This document shows, piece by piece, positions 7,612-12,477 of a stretch of 12,477 bases of DNA. The notes under the pieces are model-generated. The model was not told the origin of the DNA. It did no database searches and saw nothing but the letters and a program-made list of their open reading frames with translations. Every line of letters begins with the position of its first letter. Within the stretch, counting starts at the first letter, position 1. Both the position numbers and the translations under genes were made by a program. The DNA is from Chloroflexota bacterium (lineage in GTDB: Bacteria > Chloroflexota > Anaerolineae > Promineifilales > Promineifilaceae): contig JAAEOP010001369.1 of NCBI GenBank assembly GCA_024223125.1, forward strand, positions 1-12,477, written 5' to 3'.

Positions 7612-8751
7612 TTATTTTCTAATTGCGCCTAGATGTTCAGCTAATTCTTCTAGGGTTTGCAGGTTGTGGATGGGTAAAAAATCGTCAATAGTTTGCATAA
7701 CGGCCGTTAACCCACTTACCAATGGTTGATAGCTTGGTTGTCCTGCTAATGGATTGAGCCAAATGAGGCGGTGGCTGCGGTGCTGTAGGTAGCGCATCTC
7801 TTTTTTGAGTTGAGTTAGATCGCCGCGCTCCCAGCCGTCGCTGATGATGATGACGACAGCACCGCGTCGCAGGACGCGCCGACTCCAGAGGTGGTTGAAG
7901 CTGTGAATGGATGCGCCGATGCGCGTCCCGCCTGACCAATCGTTGACTTCGCGGGCGGCTTGGGAAACGGCCGTATCAATGTTCTTTATCTTCAACTGAT
8001 GCGTAATGCGCGTCAGTCGCGTTCCAAAAACGAAGCTTTCAACATTTTTTAAGCGGTGTGAAATGGCGTAGAAAAATTGCAGCATGAGGCGGGAATATTT
8101 TTCCATGGAACCGCTAATGTCGGCGATGAGGATTAACGGCCGTTGCTTGATTTTGCGCGCCGAATAGTGCATTTGGATTGGCGTTCCGCCCGTCGTTAAC
8201 GCCTTACGCATCATTTTACGCAGATAAAGTTGATCGCCCTGATTATTTGGAACGCGCCGACGGGTTTTGCGTAAGCTGACCTGCCACTCCATTTGCTGCA
8301 TCAACTGCTTAATCGTTTCTAACTCTTCTGGTCGCATTTCGGAAAACGGCCGTTTTCTTAAAATCTCGATATCACTGCTTGTTCCCGCCTTGTCATTCAT
8401 TTCAACTTCTTGATCGCCTTGCTTCGCCTTAAAGGCCATATAAGTTGAAATGTCAAACCGCTCTTGCTTTTTTACGTTATGTCGCGGGGCAATTGGCATC
8501 GGTTGGGCCATTTGCATTTGACCCGTCGTCTGTCGCCAAAAGCGATTAAAAATGGTGTCAAACAAGCGTAGGTTCTCATGCCGATTGAGCAGCAAACAGC
8601 GTGCCGTGTGATATACCTGTTCCTTATCCCCCACATTAACCAACGTCAACCCTTCCCCAAACTCCAGCGACTGTTTCAGCGAAACTGGAATGCCAGCCGT
8701 GCGTAACATGCGGGTAAAAATAAGGCAGTTTTGCAAAAAGGTGTCTACCAT
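7612..8751 (-). CDS. coxE: CoxE: VWA-domain protein for CO dehydrogenase maturation
   Basis: From the ATG at 8751 the product has 379 residues. The N-terminal half has the CoxE-like features GIPVSLKQSLEF and LFDTIFNRFW. A Gln/charge-rich middle follows. The C-terminal half is a von Willebrand factor A domain with MIDAS residues DISGS (211-215), a GGTRIG loop (274-279) and SDGWERGD (304-311). CoxE works with the AAA+ ATPase CoxD in inserting sulfur and copper into apo-CODH. The MoxR plus VWA pairing is a general chaperone arrangement. The same frame continues upstream to a TTG at 8781, but that codon lies inside an inverted repeat. ATG 8751 better matches family N-termini. Neither start has a clear Shine-Dalgarno, so the start is uncertain. 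Three perfect AACGGCCGTT palindromes and one near-perfect copy fall inside this gene. Confidence 0.92.
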   Translation of the reverse strand: MVDTFLQNCLIFTRMLRTAGIPVSLKQSLEFGEGLTLVNVGDKEQVYHTARCLLLNRHENLRLFDTIFNRFWRQTTGQMQMAQPMPIAPRHNVKKQERFDISTYMAFKAKQGDQEVEMNDKAGTSSDIEILRKRPFSEMRPEELETIKQLMQQMEWQVSLRKTRRRVPNNQGDQLYLRKMMRKALTTGGTPIQMHYSARKIKQRPLILIADISGSMEKYSRLMLQFFYAISHRLKNVESFVFGTRLTRITHQLKIKNIDTAVSQAAREVNDWSGGTRIGASIHSFNHLWSRRVLRRGAVVIIISDGWERGDLTQLKKEMRYLQHRSHRLIWLNPLAGQPSYQPLVSGLTAVMQTIDDFLPIHNLQTLEELAEHLGAIRK

Positions 8752-8767
8752 TGGGAACAGTTTTTTT

Positions 8768-8816
8768 GACAGAATTAACAAGATTATTTCGTTCTGTTGA
8801 TCCTGTTAATCCGGTC
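8768..8816. repeat. Imperfect 17-bp inverted repeat between coxD and coxE
   Basis: GACAGAATTAACAAGAT (8768-8784) and ATCCTGTTAATCCGGTC (8800-8816) are reverse complements at 14 of 17 positions. With two G-U pairs, 16 of 17 pair on the minus-strand RNA, around a 15-nt loop. It fills nearly all of the gap between the coxD stop (8821) and the coxE ATG (8751). The ATTAACAGGAT core resembles interspersed palindromic repeats I recall from other bacterial genomes; this needs a search. No U-tract follows. Confidence 0.75.
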
Positions 8817-8820
8817 AGAC

Positions 8821-9702
8821 TTAAATTTTTAGAGTTTGCCTAACTTTGTCCACATCATCTTGGTATTTCAGAATAATGCCCAGTGTGGCGTCAATTGCTT
8901 CTGGGGTTAAAACATTGATATTCAGATGATGCAGTGCCTCTGCCCAATCGAGGGTTTCGGCAATGCCGGGCAGTTTATACAGTTCTTCTTGGCGGATTTT
9001 TTGAATGAAATCGACCACTTCTGCGGTAAGTGTTTGAGAAAGATTGGGGCGTTTGGTTTGCACAATTTCTACCTCTTTTTCGCGGGATGGATAGTCGATC
9101 CAGCAATAAACACAGCGACGCTTGAGCGCATCGTGAATTTCGCGGGTACGGTTGGAGGTAATAATGATAATCGGCGGATGTTTGGCTTTGAGGGTTCCGA
9201 TTTCGGGAATGGTAATTTGAAAATCAGAAAGGAGTTCGAGCAAAAAGCTTTCAAACTCTTCGTCAGCTCTGTCTAATTCGTCGATAAGCAGAATGGGCGG
9301 CTGGGTGTGGGCGGCATCGATGGCTTGCAGCAACGGCCGTTTCAATAAATAATCTTCACTAAAAATGTCGGCCGTGGCAGAACCATCATCGATGGGGGCA
9401 GAACCATCACCGTTGGGGCTGTGCTGTTTGGCCTGTATTTCAAGTAACTGACGCGGGTAATTCCATTCGTAAACAGCATGGTTGATGTCAAGCCCTTCAT
9501 AACATTGCAGCCGTATCAAAGGAGCTTCATAAAGCTGGCTCAATATTTTGGCAACTTCAGTTTTACCAACGCCTGGCTCCCCTTCAAGAAAAAGAGCCTT
9601 ACCCATTTTTATAGCAAGAAAAAGGCTGGTGCATAATCCAACGTCAGCAATGTAACCTTTCGTTGCCAAAGCATCGCCTGTAGCATCTACAGATTCAAAC
9701 AT
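8821..9702 (-). CDS. coxD: CoxD: MoxR-family AAA+ ATPase for CO dehydrogenase maturation
   Basis: The 293-residue protein has a Walker A motif GEPGVGKT (41-48), a Walker B motif ILLIDELDRAD (137-147), and a sensor 1 segment IIIITSNRTREIHDALKRRC with an arginine-rich end. A C-terminal lid domain follows. In Oligotropha, CoxD is a membrane-associated ATPase needed to build the CuSMoO2 site of CoxL. It is the first maturation gene of the operon, with coxE next. A Gly/Asp/Ser-rich insert near residues 95-110 is encoded by a 21-bp in-frame tandem duplication. The ATG at 9702 has no Shine-Dalgarno but lies 6 nt below a TATAAA box, suggesting leaderless translation. Other MoxR-type ATPases look similar; the cox context and neighbours make the CoxD call firm. 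Confidence 0.93.
   Translation of the reverse strand: MFESVDATGDALATKGYIADVGLCTSLFLAIKMGKALFLEGEPGVGKTEVAKILSQLYEAPLIRLQCYEGLDINHAVYEWNYPRQLLEIQAKQHSPNGDGSAPIDDGSATADIFSEDYLLKRPLLQAIDAAHTQPPILLIDELDRADEEFESFLLELLSDFQITIPEIGTLKAKHPPIIIITSNRTREIHDALKRRCVYCWIDYPSREKEVEIVQTKRPNLSQTLTAEVVDFIQKIRQEELYKLPGIAETLDWAEALHHLNINVLTPEAIDATLGIILKYQDDVDKVRQTLKI
9377..9418. repeat. 21-bp direct tandem duplication within coxD
   Basis: Two 21-base units (9377-9397 and 9398-9418), both starting GCAGAACCATCA, differ at two positions. The period is exactly seven codons, giving DGSAPIDDGSA-type repetition in the protein between Walker A and Walker B. The frame is kept. Confidence 0.85.
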
Positions 9703-9708
9703 GCCACG

Positions 9709-9736
9709 TTTATAGCGTCATTATTTTGGGCTACAA
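9709..9736 (-). promoter_or_regulatory. Predicted promoter of the coxDEGMSL operon
   Basis: On the minus strand TTGTAG (9736-9731), a 16-nt spacer and TATAAA (9714-9709) are followed by 6 nt and the coxD ATG at 9702. The predicted start site falls at or next to the ATG, so the message is probably leaderless. This matches the layout of both MalT-like promoters in the window. The -35 is weak, which fits a promoter needing an activator. Confidence 0.5.
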
Positions 9737-9742
9737 GGTCTA

Positions 9743-9771
9743 ACTGGGTCGACTGGGTGAACCAATTGGGT
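9743..9771. promoter_or_regulatory. Candidate regulator-binding direct repeats upstream of coxD
   Basis: The plus strand shows ACTGGGT at 9743-9749, ACTGGGT at 9752-9758 and ATTGGGT at 9765-9771. They sit just upstream of the predicted -35 and within the 76 bp between the response-regulator stop and the coxD start. Position and repetition suggest an activator site, perhaps for the adjacent NarL-type regulator. The assignment is inference. Confidence 0.4.
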
Positions 9772-9778
9772 CAAATAT

Positions 9779-10423
9779 CTAGGCCAACCCCTGACGCACC
9801 GCTTCCCCTGCTGCTTGCGTGCGCGTTTGGACATTCATTTTTTCAAAGATATGGCTTAATTTACGTTTGACCGTGCTGCTACTGATGAAGAGGGCTTCTC
9901 CTATTTCGACATTGCTTAACCCGTCTACAAGCAGTTTTAATATGCGACGTTCTTCATCATTAAGTTCGATGGGAGAAACGGCCGTTTTCTCTGGCGTGAA
10001 AAGCATTAGCCGTTCTACGATACGCTCCGTCACCTGGGGGCTTAAAAAGCGTTCATTTCGCGTGGCAGAATGGATTGCATTGACTAAAGTTTGATCTGAG
10101 CCACTTTTTAATACATACCCTTTAGCACCTGCCCGTAAAGCTGTGTCAACATATTCATCATCGTCGAATGATGAAAGCATAACTATCTTTGCATCTGGCT
10201 CTACCTGACGTATCTTCTCAAGAACTTGCAGCCCACTTTCCTCAGGCATCCGAATATCTAACAGGGTGACATCGGGCAAAAGGATTTTGAATTGAGTTAA
10301 GGCAGAACGGCCGTTTGTCGCCTCCCCAACCACGTCAAACTCATCGTAATTAGACAGTAAGCTACATATGCCTTGACGAACCACAGAGTGGTCATCCACA
10401 ACCAAAATGCGAATTGGATTCAT
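9779..10423 (-). CDS. NarL/LuxR-family response regulator, likely controls the cox genes
   Basis: The 214-residue regulator has an N-terminal receiver domain with the acidic pair Asp10/Asp11, phosphoacceptor Asp56 (LLDIRMP), Ser84/Ser85 and Lys106 (YVLKSG). A LuxR-type helix-turn-helix spans about 150-212, with LSNVEIGEALFISSSTVKRKLSHIFEKM including the recognition helix. Such proteins bind DNA as dimers after phosphorylation. Its start overlaps the stop of the kinase gene by 4 bp (ATGA), so the pair is translationally coupled. It ends 76 bp before coxD in the same direction, making the cox operon the obvious target. That link comes from position only. Two AACGGCCGTT palindromes fall inside the gene. 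Confidence 0.93.
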   Translation of the reverse strand: MNPIRILVVDDHSVVRQGICSLLSNYDEFDVVGEATNGRSALTQFKILLPDVTLLDIRMPEESGLQVLEKIRQVEPDAKIVMLSSFDDDEYVDTALRAGAKGYVLKSGSDQTLVNAIHSATRNERFLSPQVTERIVERLMLFTPEKTAVSPIELNDEERRILKLLVDGLSNVEIGEALFISSSTVKRKLSHIFEKMNVQTRTQAAGEAVRQGLA

Positions 10424-11703
10424 CTATTTGTATGAACCATAATCTCAACCACAGTTCCCTCATTTATTTTTGACTGTATACTTAAATGCCCATCCATAAT
10501 TTCGGCACGTTCACGCATCCCAATCAGCCCTAAATGATTGGGTTTCTCTTTGATGACGTTGGCATAATCAAACCCACAGCCATCATCAGAAACGGTAAGC
10601 TTCAATGTTTGGGGTGAAAAGGTAAGCAAGATATGAGCTTGGGCAGCATGGGCATGACTGCTCACATTTTGCAAAGCTTCCTGTACCAAACGATACGTAT
10701 TAATCTCAACTTTTGGTTGTAAACGCATGGGTTCACCTAATACACGCACAGAACAGGGTATATTTGAATAACGTGTAAACCGCTCTGCATATCGGCGCAA
10801 TGCTGGATATAAGCCTAACTCATCTAACGTAGGTGGATGTAAATCATGGATGATGCGTTTGATTTCAGCTTCAACTCGGTGCAAAATTGCCCGCACAGAT
10901 TGCAAAGAGTCTTCTGCCTGATTGACATGCCCATCACTTAAGCGATGCTGCATCGATTTGAGTTCAAGCATTGCCCCAACCAACAGTTGATTAATACCGT
11001 CGTGCATGTCTTGAGCAATGCGGTGACGCTCACGCTCTTCGATATCAATCATCTCATTCAATAATTTTTGGAGTTGGGATGCCTTTTGGGCAACGGACTC
11101 TTTAGATGCCTCAAGCTGTTGGGTGCGGTTGATGACTTTTAATTCCAGCTCATTTTTAGCGGCCGTTAATTCTTCATACAGCTGTGCGTTCCGAATAACG
11201 ATGGCAATTTGTGCTGCATAGGTCATCAATAATTTTTCATGCTCAACGTCATATGGTTCTGGGCGATTGGCTAAACCAATCATCCCTATTGGTTTATCCA
11301 TCAACCTGAGCGGAACACCCAAAAATGAGATAACTGGCGGATGCCCTTTAGGTTGCCCTACACTAGCTGAATCAACGCGTGCATCATGGGATCGAATGGG
11401 ACGATCCTCAAGAACGGCTCTGGCAAATACGTTTGGTCTCAATGGTATGAGATGGAAATGATCAAAAAACTGCTTGTCTGGATGAAACCCATCCATCGCC
11501 ACAACTTCTAAAGCATGTTCGGCTTCATTTGTAAGTCCTATAAACCCAAATTGGGAGCCGGTTAATTCCAAGCAATGGCGTAATGCTGTGTTGAGTACAG
11601 ACTCTAGATTCTGTAGTACGGTTAATTCTAAAGCAAGATGATATAGTGCCTGCAAAGGTTCAGTTTGATGAATACTTTCTTTGGGGGTAGATGAAATTAA
11701 CAT
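10420..11703 (-). CDS. Cytosolic GAF-domain sensor histidine kinase (HisKA_3 type)
   Basis: The 427-residue kinase has no membrane segment. A GAF domain spans about 34-175 (SQFGFIGLTNEAEHALEV, then GHPPVISFLGVPLR at 120-133). A coiled-coil signalling helix runs about 175-225. The HisKA_3 dimerisation/phosphorylation box has His234 (RHRIAQDMHDG). A HATPase_c domain follows with N-box Asn346, DDGCGF (373-378) and GLIGMRERA (392-400). It would autophosphorylate and pass phosphate to the response regulator encoded next, whose gene overlaps by 4 bp. The GAF domain is the only visible sensor, so the signal is intracellular: redox, a gas or a small ligand. The HPPxxxFLxVPxR stretch recalls heme-GAF kinases such as DosS, but it also occurs in GAF domains without heme. 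No Shine-Dalgarno or clear promoter is seen at the ATG, so the start is moderately certain. Confidence 0.92.
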   Translation of the reverse strand: MLISSTPKESIHQTEPLQALYHLALELTVLQNLESVLNTALRHCLELTGSQFGFIGLTNEAEHALEVVAMDGFHPDKQFFDHFHLIPLRPNVFARAVLEDRPIRSHDARVDSASVGQPKGHPPVISFLGVPLRLMDKPIGMIGLANRPEPYDVEHEKLLMTYAAQIAIVIRNAQLYEELTAAKNELELKVINRTQQLEASKESVAQKASQLQKLLNEMIDIEERERHRIAQDMHDGINQLLVGAMLELKSMQHRLSDGHVNQAEDSLQSVRAILHRVEAEIKRIIHDLHPPTLDELGLYPALRRYAERFTRYSNIPCSVRVLGEPMRLQPKVEINTYRLVQEALQNVSSHAHAAQAHILLTFSPQTLKLTVSDDGCGFDYANVIKEKPNHLGLIGMRERAEIMDGHLSIQSKINEGTVVEIMVHTNR

Positions 11704-11882
11704 AGTTTTGTTAAGTGGTTGATATATTGGCTAATTCAGCAGTGCACCAGCCTATAGAGGTATATTTCAATATTGATAAGTTCTGAACAAATTATAGCGT
11801 TTGATTTGGTTCTGTGGTAAACAATTTTACAAAATATACAATCCCTCAAAAAAGAAGTAACCAATTGGATAAATAATAGGAT
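11704..11882. other. AT-rich divergent intergenic region
   Basis: These 179 bp separate the divergent kinase gene and the molybdopterin-protein remnant and should contain their promoters. AT-rich stretches (TATATT, TATAGAGGTATATTT, AAATAATAGGAT) give several weak -10 candidates, but none has a matching -35 that I would defend. No RNA gene, AACGGCCGTT palindrome or strong hairpin is visible. Confidence 0.5.
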
Positions 11883-11989
11883 ATGAAATTTGGATCTGTA
11901 CCGCTCACAGAAGCTGAAGGAAAAATATTAGGCCACAATATTGCTGGGCAGGATGGACGGCGGGTATTTCGGAAAGGACGGCGATGAAG
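11883..11989 (+). pseudogene. 5' remnant of a molybdopterin-binding / Mo-cofactor transfer protein gene
   Basis: From ATG 11883 the plus strand encodes 34 residues: MKFGSVPLTEAEGKILGHNI, then AGQDGRRVFRKGRR, then TGA at 11987-11989. The start closely resembles the N-terminus of MoeA-like molybdopterin-binding proteins (often fused to a MobA-like nucleotidyltransferase) found beside xanthine dehydrogenase and CODH genes. There, MKFG-VPL-EAEG and an RKGR segment are typical. The match stops at RKGR, exactly where sequence homologous to the MalT-like gene begins on the other strand (about 11977-11983). The rest of the gene, normally several hundred residues, is absent. It was probably a divergently transcribed cofactor gene of the original CODH locus. 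The family is recognised from memory of the N-terminus only. Confidence 0.65.
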
Positions 11990-12291
11990 TAGGTCAGGAA
12001 GCGGGTGGGATCATTGTCTCCTTCGTCTAAAGAGAGCCAGGCTGCTCGATTTTGGATTTTTTTTTTTTTTTTTGGCTTTTTTGTGGCATCCAATCGTAAA
12101 TTGTCCACCCATTCGCTAATCAGCGTGGTCTTGCCAAAGCCGGCTGGGGCGGAGATGAGGATGAGTTTGCAGCCTTGTTGCAGCCCCTGGTTGAGTTGTT
12201 TGGTGAGGTGGGGGCGGGGGATGGGAAACGGCCGTAACCTCGGCACATACAGTTTGGTTTGCAGTAGGTCGCCAGACATGGCCTCATTCAT
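11905..12291 (-). pseudogene. Truncated MalT/LuxR-like STAND ATPase (second copy)
   Basis: The reading frame gives 128 residues. From its Met5 it matches the left-end copy at about 51 of the first 60 positions, including the Walker A motif APAGFGKTT and then WLSLDE. Homology ends near residue 106 (FLTYFIAVL, about 11977). The last 22 residues (SEIPAVHPAQQYCGLIFFLQLL) are read through the antisense of the molybdopterin-protein remnant and resemble nothing in the family. Full-length members have around 900 residues, so the sensor and DNA-binding parts are lost. Relative to the left copy it has 12 extra bases at the start (MNEA) and a lysine-rich linker (TKKPKKKKKIQ) encoded by a 17-base homopolymer. 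The promoter is intact, so it may still be transcribed. Confidence 0.85.
12057..12073. repeat. 17-base T homopolymer (poly-A in the coding strand)
   Basis: Seventeen consecutive T on the plus strand encode the lysine run in the linker of the truncated MalT-like gene. A further run of six T follows 3 nt later. Homopolymers this long slip during replication and cause sequencing errors, so the true length may vary. Confidence 0.9.
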
Positions 12292-12297
12292 GAGGGT

Positions 12298-12303
12298 ATT
12301 ATA
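12298..12303 (-). promoter_or_regulatory. -10 box of the truncated MalT-like copy; predicted leaderless start
   Basis: A perfect TATAAT on the minus strand ends 6 nt before the ATG at 12291, as in the left copy. In this copy the start has moved 12 bp relative to the shared MSGDLL, yet the box-to-ATG distance is unchanged. That supports a start site at the ATG. The upstream C-rich tract is also shared. Confidence 0.55.
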
Positions 12304-12310
12304 ATGGAAA

Positions 12311-12340
12311 GGGGGGTGGTTGGGCTAGAGAGTGGGAGGG
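12311..12340 (+). other. G-rich tract upstream of the right MalT-like promoter
   Basis: G runs at 12311-12316, 12322-12324, 12334-12336 and 12338-12340 lie just upstream of the -10 box. The loops are 5, 9 and 1 nt, so four-stranded folding is possible but the middle loop is long. The left copy keeps only part of the pattern. Confidence 0.3.
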
Positions 12341-12372
12341 AGGAACGGCCGTTTTCCATTGTGATCCGCTTT

Positions 12373-12477
12373 TTAATTCCGGTCGTCAACAGCAAATCGC
12401 ATCGTCCGTCGCCACATCTGATATCCCAAATTCTCGTAGAATCCAATCGCTTTCTCGTTTCTTTCCCATACCTGCAA
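12373..12477 (-). CDS. GNAT-family N-acetyltransferase, C-terminal end (partial)
   Basis: From the window edge the minus strand encodes 34 residues (LQVWERNEKAIGFYENLGYQ, then MWRRTMRFAVDDRN) ending at TAA (12375-12373). The pattern NEKAIGFYENLGY is the conserved C-terminal motif of GNAT acetyltransferases, where the Tyr helps position acetyl-CoA. The substrate cannot be deduced. It precedes the truncated MalT-like gene in the same direction; the 81-bp gap holds that gene's promoter and one AACGGCCGTT palindrome. Confidence 0.8.
   Translation of the reverse strand: MQVWERNEKAIGFYENLGYQMWRRTMRFAVDDRN

Larger units (their letters stand above)
279..12353. repeat. Dispersed palindrome AACGGCCGTT (18 copies of the core ACGGCCGT)
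   Basis: Perfect decamers start at 379, 1536, 2514, 2602, 2874, 3213, 7699, 8135, 8345, 9332, 9977, 10316 and 12344. The 8-base core also occurs at 281, 1282, 6547, 7967 and 12228. Near matches are at 1501, 6249, 9368 and 11160. Chance predicts about 0.2 cores in a window this long. Copies lie in functional genes, pseudogenes and intergenic DNA. Inside genes the motif is read in all three frames (Thr-Ala-Val, Asn-Gly-Arg, Arg-Pro-Leu/Phe), so the DNA rather than a peptide is being kept. Confidence 0.95.

Noticed and set aside
7220..7729. Plus-strand open frame across the coxG-coxE boundary.
   Set aside because: It is antisense to the conserved coxG sequence with no promoter or ribosome site.
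1..12477. Insertion sequence or transposon carrying the cox genes.
   Set aside because: No transposase, integrase, terminal inverted repeat or tRNA is visible. The flanking direct repeats are paralogous gene ends.

Overview
The window (about 12.5 kb) looks like chromosomal DNA of a Chloroflexota bacterium, probably an Anaerolineae/Ardenticatenia relative. That placement is inferred from the MalT-like regulator paralogs, the protein style, and mid-range GC. I could not run a search, so it is tentative.

The core is a minus-strand gene cluster for aerobic carbon monoxide oxidation. In transcription order it holds a GAF-domain histidine kinase (11703-10420), a NarL-type response regulator (10423-9779), coxD (MoxR-type AAA+ ATPase), coxE (VWA protein), coxG (membrane-anchored SRPBCC protein), coxM (FAD subunit), coxS (2Fe-2S subunit), coxL (molybdenum subunit) and an XdhC-family maturation protein fused to a C-terminal YHS metal-binding domain. 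CoxL carries the AYRCSFR loop of true form I Mo-Cu CO dehydrogenase, and CoxS has all eight cluster cysteines. CoxD, CoxE and the XdhC protein would mature the Mo-S-Cu active site. CoxG would link the enzyme to the membrane and the quinone pool. The two-component pair, ending 76 bp before coxD, is the likely regulator. A promoter with predicted leaderless start and a set of direct repeats lie in that 76-bp gap.

The edges are scarred. At the left are the 5' end of a MalT/LuxR-like STAND ATPase gene (minus strand, running off the window) and a GPH-family sugar symporter pseudogene (plus strand) with five in-frame stops and a frameshift. At the right are a 34-codon plus-strand remnant of a molybdopterin-binding protein gene, a second MalT-like gene truncated at the same junction, and the C-terminus of a GNAT acetyltransferase. 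The two MalT copies share their promoter and about 85% of their first 60 residues, so they form direct repeats around the cox region.

The most unusual sequence-level signal is a palindrome, AACGGCCGTT. It occurs 13 times perfectly, and its core ACGGCCGT 18 times, in genes and gaps in all reading frames. This is far above chance and resembles a highly iterated palindrome such as HIP1 of cyanobacteria. Other structure: intercistronic hairpins on both sides of coxMSL, a palindromic repeat between coxD and coxE, and simple-sequence repeats at the same linker of both MalT copies.
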